Below, in pieces: positions 17,667 to 25,197 of a DNA stretch of 64,000 bases (the stretch's first letter is position 1; the number at the start of each line of letters is the position of its first letter). Made by a program: the position numbers and the translations under genes. The DNA is taken from positions 1-64,000 of the forward strand of contig JBKBOJ010000003.1 in the NCBI GenBank assembly GCA_046294815.1, given 5' to 3'. Origin of the DNA: Pelomonas sp046294815. Its GTDB lineage: Bacteria; Pseudomonadota; Gammaproteobacteria; Burkholderiales; Burkholderiaceae_C. The notes beneath the pieces are model-generated. The model ran no database searches and was not told where the DNA came from. It saw nothing but the letters and a program-made list of their open reading frames with translations.

Positions 17667-18940
17667 TCCAGAATCAGGTAGGCCAGCTGGGCGCGCTGCA
17701 CCATCAGTTGGGCTTCAAGGTCGATGGCCCGCAGGCGGGCCTGGGCCGCCTCCTTGCGGGCAGCCAGGACGGCCCCGAGGTCGGCACGGCCGCCTTGGTA
17801 GCTGGCCGTCGCAAGGCGAACGCGGTCCGTGGCGAGCGGCAGTGCGGCCGCGTTTTGACGTTGCAGCGCGCGCTCCAGCCGATGCAGCTCCGCCGCTTGT
17901 GCCTCGACCTCTGAGCGCAGGCGTCGCAATGCGTCCTCACGCTCTGCCTGGACCTGGTCCAGCGCCTTGCGACGTGCGGCGATCTGCGGGTCCTGCCGGG
18001 TGGTGGGCGACACCGGCAGCTCGAAGCTCATCTGGAACGACACCATGTCGCCGTAGCCGCGGGCCCGGTTGGCATAGGCGACCTCCCAGCCCCAATCGCC
18101 GCGTCGGCCCGCCTGCGCCTCCTCGAGGTCGGCTTGCGCCATCGCCAGCATGGGCCGGTAGGCAGCGAGTTCGGCGTGGCGGTCCAAGTTCGACAGCACT
18201 CGGCTGAGGTCGAGCGGGATTTCCCACGAGCCCGTGGTCGTGCCGTCAAAGGCATCGCCGATCCAGCGCCGCAGGCCTGCGGCGGCTTGGGCGACGGCGG
18301 CTTGCAGCTCGTCCTGCCGCTCGGCCAGTTCCAGCGCCTCCTGCCGGGCCATCACCGCGTCGGCCGGCATGGCGGAGCCGGCAGTGACGCGGGCGGCCAG
18401 CGTGTCCTGCAGCACGCGGTTCTCGCGCAGCAACTCGTCGAACACTTCCAGCCGGCGCTGTGCGTAATGGTGCGCGAGCCAGGCGGTGGCGGTTTGACGG
18501 CGCACGGCCAGCTGCTCGGCCCGAAGCAGCGCTTGTTCGCGCTCGGCCGCAGCCTGCGCGGATGCCTGCTGCGCCGCCCGTTTGGCGCGGTTGGGCACGT
18601 CCTGCATCACGCCGACCCGGCGCATCGTCATCGATTCGCGGTTCCAGCTGAACCGGTCCGGACCGCTGACCGGCAAGTTCTCGACGCCGACGCTGAGCTT
18701 CGGGTCGGGGAGCCGGCCGGCGGCGGTGCGCTGCTGCTGGGCGGCGTCGGCGCCGGCGCGCCGGGCCGCGAGTGCCGGTGCCTGCTGCTCGGCGATTAGG
18801 AGCGCCTGCTCCAGTGTGACTGCCTGGGCCTGCAGCGCGATGGACATGAAAGCGGTCGCCGCGAGGGCGACGTATCGCGAGCACCGGTGGGGCTTGCGCA
18901 GCAGCGGGCCGCGCCAAGCGCCCGCAAGTTTGATGGCCAT
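17663..18940 (-). CDS. cusC: CusC-type outer-membrane efflux channel
   Basis: The TolC-family protein has about 425 residues and serves the Cus pump. A signal peptide precedes VTLEQALLIAEQQAPALAARRAGADAAQQQ, the common first helix. Two efflux repeats follow, and it ends QRAQLAYLILE. There is no lipobox, unlike E. coli CusC. The ATG at 18940 is supported by GGAGAGG a few bases upstream. It overlaps cusB by GTGA. Confidence 0.88.
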   Translation of the reverse strand: MAIKLAGAWRGPLLRKPHRCSRYVALAATAFMSIALQAQAVTLEQALLIAEQQAPALAARRAGADAAQQQRTAAGRLPDPKLSVGVENLPVSGPDRFSWNRESMTMRRVGVMQDVPNRAKRAAQQASAQAAAEREQALLRAEQLAVRRQTATAWLAHHYAQRRLEVFDELLRENRVLQDTLAARVTAGSAMPADAVMARQEALELAERQDELQAAVAQAAAGLRRWIGDAFDGTTTGSWEIPLDLSRVLSNLDRHAELAAYRPMLAMAQADLEEAQAGRRGDWGWEVAYANRARGYGDMVSFQMSFELPVSPTTRQDPQIAARRKALDQVQAEREDALRRLRSEVEAQAAELHRLERALQRQNAAALPLATDRVRLATASYQGGRADLGAVLAARKEAAQARLRAIDLEAQLMVQRAQLAYLILE

Positions 18941-19020
18941 GAAGCCTCTCCACAAAAGACCTGGGAAACGACCAACACCACGAGCGGCCGCCAAAGGCAG
19001 CCACACGAGCGGTCAGCAGG

Positions 19021-19428
19021 TCAATTGCGAAGGACGAGGAAGGCCAAGTAGGCCGGCGGCGTGCCGGCCGGCGGCGCGCTGTGCGCCGTTCGCACCGCAG
19101 GAAGCGGCGAGTCGTCGGCCACGGCCAGGGCCATGGCGGCGCGGCTGAGCAGCCAGTCGATGGCGAGCACCGCCGCGGCGTCCGGGATCGGCGCCGGCAG
19201 CGTGTTGACCGACTGCTTGTCCTGGTCGCAGTGCGCCTTGCACAGCTGCGGTTGATCCGGGTCGAGCGGTTCGGTCATGCCGGCGCAGTCCGGCATGGCG
19301 GCCATTGCCGCGGAGCCGGTGTCACCGCCCGTCGGGCAGGCGTAGGCCGAGGTGACGAACTGCAGGCACAGGAACACCGCCGCGAGCAAGCTCGCAAGCC
19401 AGCGGCGGGTGCCTGAGTGCAGTTTCAT
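19021..19428 (-). CDS. small secreted Cys/Met-containing protein of the cus cluster
   Basis: The protein of about 135 residues has an N-terminal hydrophobic signal (ASLLAAVFLCLQFVTSAYA) followed by CPTGGDTG, MPDCAGMTE and LCKAHCDQDKQSVNTLP. The spaced Cys pairs and Met residues could bind Cu(I), and a second hydrophobic patch lies near 90-105. I do not recognise a named family; comparable small proteins occur next to copper genes in Burkholderiales. The ATG at 19428 was preferred because it sits just before the signal sequence; no good ribosome site is seen. It lies between the DUF305 gene and cusC on the same strand. Confidence 0.65.
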   Translation of the reverse strand: MKLHSGTRRWLASLLAAVFLCLQFVTSAYACPTGGDTGSAAMAAMPDCAGMTEPLDPDQPQLCKAHCDQDKQSVNTLPAPIPDAAAVLAIDWLLSRAAMALAVADDSPLPAVRTAHSAPPAGTPPAYLAFLVLRN

Positions 19429-19504
19429 GGGGAGAAGTCTATCGTCGCGGGGGACCTGCTGCTTGCGCTGCATCAACGCAAGCCGGTCCCGGCGCCCGGA
19501 AATG

Positions 19505-19879
19505 TCACGGGTGCTGCTTCAGCCAGCGGTCGAGCTTCTCGATTTCCTTGCGCTGTTCCTTGATCATCTTCTGAGCCATCGCCTTCAGCTCCGGCGACTT
19601 GCCGTGCTGGACCTCGGCCTGGGCCATCTCCACCGCCTGCTGGTGGTGCATCTTCATCATCATCGCGAAGTCCTTGTCGGTGTCGCCGCTCGGCTTCATC
19701 TGCCGCATCGACTCCATGCCGGACATCATCGCCTGGTGCATCTGCTGGGAGTCGTGCGAGGCACCGGCGGCGGAAGCGGCGTGGCCCGCGCCGTGGGACG
19801 ACTGCGCCCAGGCCGCGGCGGGTCCGAGGAGCGCGAGGCTGACCAGCGGCGCGACAAGGCGCAAAGACAGGTGCTTCAT
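19505..19879 (-). CDS. DUF305 family copper-associated periplasmic protein
   Basis: The 124-residue protein has a signal peptide (MKHLSLRLVAPLVSLALLGPAAAWA) followed by a Met/His-rich four-helix DUF305 domain. Visible motifs are MHQAMMSGMESMRQM, FAMMMKMHHQQAVEMAQAEVQHG and KAMAQKMIKEQRKEIEKL. DUF305 belongs to the ferritin-like/CopM group; some members bind copper in the periplasm. The Met and His clusters suit Cu(I)/Ag(I). The ATG at 19879 has GAAAGGAA upstream. It follows cusS, consistent with a copper-sensing and buffering operon. Confidence 0.85.
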   Translation of the reverse strand: MKHLSLRLVAPLVSLALLGPAAAWAQSSHGAGHAASAAGASHDSQQMHQAMMSGMESMRQMKPSGDTDKDFAMMMKMHHQQAVEMAQAEVQHGKSPELKAMAQKMIKEQRKEIEKLDRWLKQHP

Positions 19880-19945
19880 GGATTTCCTTTCAGGTGGGAG
19901 CGCCGGCACGGCGCGATGCTCCTCGGCGGGCAAGCCGCGCACCCG

Positions 19946-21304
19946 TCACGCCGGCAGCTCAAAGCCGACTTCGGTGACCCCCCCGGCGCTGTGGGCGAAG
20001 GTGTTCCCGCCGTGCAGCTGCGCCACGGCGCGCACGATCGCCAGGCCCAGGCCGTGGTGGTCGCCGCTTCGCTGCCTGGATGTTTCGGCACGGTAGAAGC
20101 GCTCGAACAGCCGGGGCAGCGCCTGCGGATCGATCGCAGGCCCGGGGTTGCGCACCGCCACCTTGACCCGGCCGGGCGCCGCTTCGATCGCAATGAAGAC
20201 CTGCTGTCCGGGCTCCGTGTAGCGGATCGCGTTGCCGACCAGGTTGACCAGAGCGCGCCGCAGCAGCGCCGCGCTGCCGCTCACCCGACCTTGGCCCTCG
20301 ACCTTCAAGGACAGCCGGCGCTCCTCCAGCGCGGCCTCGAAGAAATCCGCCACCGCCAGGGCCTGCTCGCGCAGGTCGACCGGGTGCCGTTCGATCTCCT
20401 CAAGGCCGCGGTCGGCTTTGGCCAGAAACAGCATGTCGTTGACCATGCCTGCCAGCTCGCGCAGCTGCTCCAGCTGCGCCCCCAGCAGATCGGCCAGCTC
20501 GGCGGCCGGCCGGGGGCGCTTCAGCGTCACCTCGGTCGCATTGATCAACGCGGCCAGCGGCGTGCGCAGCTCGTGCGCGACGTCCGCGCTGAAGGCCTCC
20601 AGGTGCTCATAGGCGGCAGCCACCCGGTCGAGCGCCCGGTTGAAGCTCTCCACCAGCGGCTGCAGCTCGGTGGTGGCGACCGGCGACAGCCGCCGTGACA
20701 GGTCGGCCGGTCGGATGGCGGCTGCCTCTGTGGACAGCCGCTGCAGCGGGCGCAGTGCACGGCGTGCCAGCCAGGCCGCAGCCGCGATCATCAGCAGCAC
20801 GCCGATGCCGCTGATCAGCCCGAGCGAGTGCCGGTACCGGTCCAGCAGCCGATCCTGCTCGCGCGTGTCGAGGGCGACGATCAGCTGCAGGCGGGGCAGC
20901 ACCCCGCTGGCCGGCACGTCGAGCTGGCGGCCCTGCAGCAGCAGTCCGTCTTCGCGCCACACGCGCATCCGCCCCGCGCCTGAGGTCTGCGTTCGCGGCC
21001 GCTGACGCCCCCCGTAGATCACAACGCCGTCGTCGGTGACGAGCCAGATGCGCAGCTGACCGTCGCCGATCAGCACATCGTCCAGGTGGTGCCGCAGCTG
21101 CAGCAGGTCCTTGGGCTGCTGCACCTCGCCGAGGAAGTGCTGCACGATCTCGACCTCGCCGTCCAGGTCTTGCTGCTGCGCTCGGTCCAGCTCCCGCTCC
21201 AGCGTCCACAGCAGCAGCACCGCCACCGCGCTCAGCACCGCGGTGGCCACCGCCGCGATGGCCAGCGTCAGCCTGGCCGACAGCGAGCGCACCGTCAGGC
21301 TCAA
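19946..21304 (-). CDS. cusS: CusS-type sensor histidine kinase
   Basis: The 452-residue membrane kinase should sense periplasmic copper or silver. Helix 1 is at 12-32, a periplasmic sensor at about 33-165, helix 2 at about 166-184. HAMP follows, then the H box (SADVAHELRTPL, near 245), N box (NLVGNAIRYT) and G box (HHGLGLAIV). All catalytic boxes are intact. The start is TTG overlapping the preceding stop as TTGA, or GTG at 21292. Its usual partner, the response regulator encoded just upstream, is broken here, so the kinase has no intact cognate partner in this window. Confidence 0.9.
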   Translation of the reverse strand: MSLTVRSLSARLTLAIAAVATAVLSAVAVLLLWTLERELDRAQQQDLDGEVEIVQHFLGEVQQPKDLLQLRHHLDDVLIGDGQLRIWLVTDDGVVIYGGRQRPRTQTSGAGRMRVWREDGLLLQGRQLDVPASGVLPRLQLIVALDTREQDRLLDRYRHSLGLISGIGVLLMIAAAAWLARRALRPLQRLSTEAAAIRPADLSRRLSPVATTELQPLVESFNRALDRVAAAYEHLEAFSADVAHELRTPLAALINATEVTLKRPRPAAELADLLGAQLEQLRELAGMVNDMLFLAKADRGLEEIERHPVDLREQALAVADFFEAALEERRLSLKVEGQGRVSGSAALLRRALVNLVGNAIRYTEPGQQVFIAIEAAPGRVKVAVRNPGPAIDPQALPRLFERFYRAETSRQRSGDHHGLGLAIVRAVAQLHGGNTFAHSAGGVTEVGFELPA

Positions 21305-21606
21305 TCGCGCAGCTCCAGCACGTAGCCCATCCCGCGCACGGTGTGCAGCAGCGGCCTGTCGAAAGGCTCGTCGAGCTTGGAGCGCAGCCGCCGCACCGCG
21401 ACGTCGACGACGTTGGTCTCGCTGTCGAAGTTCATGTCCCAGACCTGCTCAGCGAGCACGGTGCGTGAGAGCACCTCGCCGTGCCGCCGCAGCAGCAGGG
21501 TCAGCAGCTGTCGATAGGGTCGGCGCGGCCGTTCGATCGCCAACAGGGTCCCGTAGAGGTCGAATACCACCGCCCGCACCGGCGTCCCCTGAAGCCGAGT
21601 CCCCAT
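21301..21606 (-). pseudogene. cusR: HAD-like start fused to the CusR DNA-binding domain
   Basis: This 101-residue frame joins two unrelated genes. Residues 1 to about 32 read VRAVVFDLYGTLLAIERPRRPYR, the first motif (DxYGT) of a HAD-family hydrolase. From about residue 33 on (LLTLLLRRHGEVLSR ... NVVDVAVRRLRSKLD ... HTVRGMGYVLE) it is the winged-helix output domain of a CusR/CopR OmpR-class regulator. The receiver domain with its phosphorylated Asp is gone. The junction lies near base 21505-21510. If translated, the product could bind cus operators without phospho-control or be inert. It starts five bases past the tnpC stop and overlaps cusS. Confidence 0.78.
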
Positions 21607-21610
21607 GGCA

Positions 21611-21952
21611 TTAGTCGGTTGCAGCGAGCGCCTGCAGGGTTTGCAGGGGCTGGATCCACCGCTGCAGGACGCCGATGGTCTCCTGCACCTCGTCCAGCAC
21701 CACCCCCGCCAGTTCGGGCAACGAATCGCCCGCAGGCGCCGACAGCCGGGCGCCATTGATCACCGAGTGCGCCATTGCGTGCAAGCTCAGCAGTTGATCC
21801 CGCAGTCCGTCTTCCTGCCGCGCTGGACTCGTGAAGCGATCCAGTTCCTCGACCATCCGAAGCAGGACCCGGGCGTCGAACGACTGCTCCGCCTCCTGGA
21901 GCGCTTCAGTGTCCAGCAGGCCGTAAGGGGTGGAGGTGGTTTGATCGGTCAC
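21611..21952 (-). CDS. tnpC: TnpC-like regulator of Tn3-family transposase
   Basis: The 113-residue helical, acidic protein overlaps the tnpA stop by GTGA. Position and size match TnpC of Tn4651-type elements, a post-transcriptional regulator that lowers transposase synthesis. Visible segments are TPYGLLDTEALQEAEQSFDARVLLRMVEELDRF and a C-terminal helical part ending LQTLQALAATD. It has no catalytic motif. The assignment rests mainly on its place downstream of a Tn4651-like tnpA and on recollection of the family. Confidence 0.72.
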   Translation of the reverse strand: MTDQTTSTPYGLLDTEALQEAEQSFDARVLLRMVEELDRFTSPARQEDGLRDQLLSLHAMAHSVINGARLSAPAGDSLPELAGVVLDEVQETIGVLQRWIQPLQTLQALAATD

Positions 21953-24900
21953 GGTGCAGCAGGTGTTGCAGGGGAGTCGTCCGGAGTCTGCCTTGCCTTG
22001 CGCGTCTGGCGCGCCGCCTCCTTGAAAAGTGCCTCCTTCAGCCACGCCTCCGGCGGCTTCTTCAGATCCAGCCGGTAGTCGCCGAAGCGCTTGAAGTTGC
22101 GGCCGTAAGGGCTGAGGAAGCCGATGTCCGACACGTCCACCGGCTCGCCGCGGTGGTACATGTCCTGGAGCACCCGCGTCATGTCGACGGTGTTTTGCAG
22201 GATCACCGCGGATGCGACCAGGTCCAGGTAGCGCAGGCGCTTCTGCTGTTCCACCGGGTCGTTCTCGTTGATCACCTCGCCACCAAAGTCCAGCCACTTC
22301 GTGAACGCGTGGTACGACTCGATCTTGTTGGTGGTGCCGGTGACTTCCTGCCGCATGTCCTTGCTGCCGATCCAGCGCAGCAGGTACACCGTGCGCAAGG
22401 CCCGGCCGAGTTCGCGCGAGGCCCGGAACAGCCGGTTGTTGCGGCCTTCGGCACTCAGCTTACGCAGCAGGATCGGCGACGCGACCTTGCCTTGCTGGAC
22501 CGATATGGCGACTTGCATCAGGTCGGGCCAGTGGTCGAGGATCAGTTTCCAGTCGACGACGTCCGTGAACAGCCCATCGATGTGGCGGTAGCGGGTGCTG
22601 CGGTCAGGTCGGTAGAAGGTCAGGTCCTTCCAGCCGCGAATGCGCGGCATCAGCTGCACCCCCACCAGATGGGTATAGGCGAACACGGTCTCCGACTGGC
22701 CGTGGGTGTCCGAATAAACGGTGTCCGGCTCGACGCTCAGCCCGGCCTTGAGCAGCCCCTCGATCACGTAGATCGCCTCCAACACGCCCGGGGGTATGAA
22801 GTGCCGGAAGTAGGCGATGTAGTTGTCGGCGACATGCCGGTACGCCACTGCGCCCATCTTGCGGTAGCGGAAGTGCATGCCGGCGAGCAGGTTCTGATCG
22901 TAGAAGTCGTACTGCGTGCCGTCGGCGGCGACCTTCTTGCCTTCGCCCCACAGCTTCGGCAGGTCCAGCCGCAAGTACAGCTCGGTCAGATCTCGGCATG
23001 CGTTGTCCAGCTGGTCCAGGCCCAGGTGCCGCCTGTTGGTGTACGACAGCTGGTGCGGCGTCACGCCATTTGACAGGTGCCGCGCCGCCTGGTTCGGGCC
23101 TAGATTGCAGCCGAGTGCGAAGACCGTGAGCAGGTAGCGCTCGCGCGCGTTGCGCAGCTTCGGTTCATCACCGCTCAAGGGACCAAAATGCCGGGTGAAC
23201 CCTGTCCAGTGCTCGATGTTGGCCAGGATGTCGAGTATGTTGCGCGGTGGGACCCGGCTCTCGATCGCGGCCTGCAAGGCGATGGCCGAGGGCGGCACTT
23301 CCTTGGCCGTGAGCCGCTTGAGCGTTGGCTCTCCGTTGCGGCCAATCACCACGTCACCCGCGTGCGTCGGAAACTCGTCGTCCAGGCGCTGAGCGGTGTC
23401 GCGAAGCAACGCCCTCAGTCCATCGACAAACTCTGTCGCGGTCTCGGGAATGCCGACACGCGCGCAGTACGACGGCAGCATCGCCTCGCACGCCTCCCAA
23501 GGCACGAGCTGCCGACGGTAGTCGGCAAACGACTCCGAGCCTTCCACACAGATGCCGCCGGAACGCAGTTCGCTGGCGAGGTGGCTGAAGACACAGATTT
23601 CAAGCAAACGGCGGTTCGTGGGGTTGCCGTGCCCGAGCGAGCGGCGTACGAGCTTGCGCCACCGTTCAGAGGCGAACTCCAGGTTGACGTCTTCCTCGAT
23701 CCACTCGGCCTTGCGGTGCTCGTTGGCCAACACCACGTTGAGTGCATCGAGCAAGTGATGGTCGGGGCCTGGCGCTTCGAAGTGCAGCGCCTGGGCCATG
23801 CGGAACATCACCGCCCGATGGCTGCTGAACGGCTTCCAGACCAGCGGAAGGTGATTGCTGCCGCTCCACACCCGGATGGCGGCGCAGTCCTCTCGCAGCC
23901 TGTTGAGATCGCCGTGCGGGGCTAGCAGCTCGCGCACGCGGGCACCCGTGGTGGCGTCGTCGAGGTTCTCGCCGAGAATCTCCAGCACGTCGTCCAGTGT
24001 GGCGACCAGGTGCTCACTGAGTTCACGCTGCCGCTTCTGGATTTCCACGAGTTCCTCTCGGGCAGTCTTGTGGATCGCGCTGATGCGTCGAATGAACATC
24101 TCGGCGATGTCGTCACGCGCTCGAACGCGCATCTGGTAGATCAGCGCAAGGATCAGCGCGTGCCGCTTCGCAGGACGAAGGTCCTTCATATCGCCGGCGT
24201 CCAGTGCGGCTGCCACGTCTGCCATGTGCTTGACCTTCGTCGTCGGCACACCGGCCAGCATCTGATCGCAATCCGGGAGCGACTCCAGCCACTGCAGCTG
24301 CTCGATCAGCGCATCCAGGTGTTTGCGCGAGGACTTCTTGGCGGAGCGCTTGAGCTGGTTGTAGCGGGTTTGGCGAGCAGGCAGCTCTCCGCTGAGAAGA
24401 TCATCCAGCCACTTGCGCTGTTCCGGCGAGAGCTTCTGCGCGATCGCTATGTGGAGGTCAGCTTCCGCCGCCGTATGGATCTGTTCGGCAATGTCATCCA
24501 GCGTTCGAAACACCGGCAGCTCGTAGCCGAGCCGAACCATCTCATTGATCGCAATGTTGATGAGGTCAGTGCGCGTATTGACGACGCTCGCGGCCTCATG
24601 GGCGACCCGCATTAGCAGCTTGCGGCCTGTCTTGTCGTCGTACCGGTGTACGCCCAACAGATTGCGAATAGCGTTGTGATGGCGGTACATGGTGTCCGCC
24701 AGGGGCCCTCCGTAGTCCAGGCTGCTTGTCGAAGGCAGGCCCAGGGAGGCGCTCACGTGTTCGACGATCTCCGGCGGTATTGCCTTTGGGCTCGGAAAGT
24801 AGTGGAGATATTGAAAGCACTTGAGAAGAGTGGCCAACGCAATCCGAAGATTGGTGCCCCGGGCCTTGCTCTTGGCCCAGTCGATCTCCCCACCGTCAGG

Positions 24901-24978
24901 TGTGAAGGACGCCTGAAGATCTTTCAGCGTCACCGTGCGGGGAAAGCGGGGGTACGCGGTACGTTCAATTGATGCCAT
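21949..24978 (-). CDS. tnpA: Tn3-family transposase (Tn4651-like)
   Basis: The full-length transposase has 1009 residues with no interruption. The catalytic DDE residues lie in VAADGTQYDFYDQ, VYSDTHGQSET and TNKIESYHAFTKW. The N-terminal part (YPRFPRTVTLKDL) should bind the terminal inverted repeats. Its 5' end faces the transposon border 220 bases to the right. tnpC overlaps its stop. No resolvase (tnpR or tnpS/tnpT) is present in the window, so cointegrates would not be resolved by genes seen here. Confidence 0.95.
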   Translation of the reverse strand: MASIERTAYPRFPRTVTLKDLQASFTPDGGEIDWAKSKARGTNLRIALATLLKCFQYLHYFPSPKAIPPEIVEHVSASLGLPSTSSLDYGGPLADTMYRHHNAIRNLLGVHRYDDKTGRKLLMRVAHEAASVVNTRTDLINIAINEMVRLGYELPVFRTLDDIAEQIHTAAEADLHIAIAQKLSPEQRKWLDDLLSGELPARQTRYNQLKRSAKKSSRKHLDALIEQLQWLESLPDCDQMLAGVPTTKVKHMADVAAALDAGDMKDLRPAKRHALILALIYQMRVRARDDIAEMFIRRISAIHKTAREELVEIQKRQRELSEHLVATLDDVLEILGENLDDATTGARVRELLAPHGDLNRLREDCAAIRVWSGSNHLPLVWKPFSSHRAVMFRMAQALHFEAPGPDHHLLDALNVVLANEHRKAEWIEEDVNLEFASERWRKLVRRSLGHGNPTNRRLLEICVFSHLASELRSGGICVEGSESFADYRRQLVPWEACEAMLPSYCARVGIPETATEFVDGLRALLRDTAQRLDDEFPTHAGDVVIGRNGEPTLKRLTAKEVPPSAIALQAAIESRVPPRNILDILANIEHWTGFTRHFGPLSGDEPKLRNARERYLLTVFALGCNLGPNQAARHLSNGVTPHQLSYTNRRHLGLDQLDNACRDLTELYLRLDLPKLWGEGKKVAADGTQYDFYDQNLLAGMHFRYRKMGAVAYRHVADNYIAYFRHFIPPGVLEAIYVIEGLLKAGLSVEPDTVYSDTHGQSETVFAYTHLVGVQLMPRIRGWKDLTFYRPDRSTRYRHIDGLFTDVVDWKLILDHWPDLMQVAISVQQGKVASPILLRKLSAEGRNNRLFRASRELGRALRTVYLLRWIGSKDMRQEVTGTTNKIESYHAFTKWLDFGGEVINENDPVEQQKRLRYLDLVASAVILQNTVDMTRVLQDMYHRGEPVDVSDIGFLSPYGRNFKRFGDYRLDLKKPPEAWLKEALFKEAARQTRKARQTPDDSPATPAAP

Positions 24979-25111
24979 CGCAACTCCGGCGCCCGTGGGG
25001 CGGTGGAATTGTTGATGACCATCAGCCTTATGTACCAGCGGCTTGACGAAGCGTTACTGCAAGTTCGCGGCAGGAGAACTTCAAGCTGCCGGGTTGCGGC
25101 GGGCGAAACTT

Positions 25112-25184
25112 CCTTATTCGCGCCTACGCCTCCTGCGCGATCCCCTTATTCCTCGCCGGCTTATAAAGGAATACTGGCCTTATC
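25112..25184 (+). repeat. three phased CCTTAT(T/C) repeats near the transposon end
   Basis: CCTTATT at 25112-25118 and 25144-25150 and CCTTATC at 25178-25184 are spaced 32 and 34 bases, about three helical turns. The last copy belongs to the terminal inverted repeat. They may be transposase or accessory-protein sites; this is inference from spacing. Between 24979 and 25110 I see no gene. Confidence 0.4.
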
Positions 25185-25197
25185 CCGGCACACCCCC
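25160..25197 (-). repeat. right terminal inverted repeat of the Tn3-family transposon
   Basis: Read on the minus strand from 25197 the end begins GGGGGTGTGCCGGGATAAGG, close to the GGGGT-n-TGCCGAGATAAGG start of Tn4651-group repeats as I remember them. Beta-galactosidase coding sequence begins at the next base, 25198. The opposite copy was not found in the window. Confidence 0.7.

Noticed and set aside
21300..21620. Second terminal repeat of the Tn3-family element near cusR
   Set aside because: I searched both strands by eye for GGGG-n-TGCCG-GATAAGG-like sequence and found none; the border there is a gene fusion instead.
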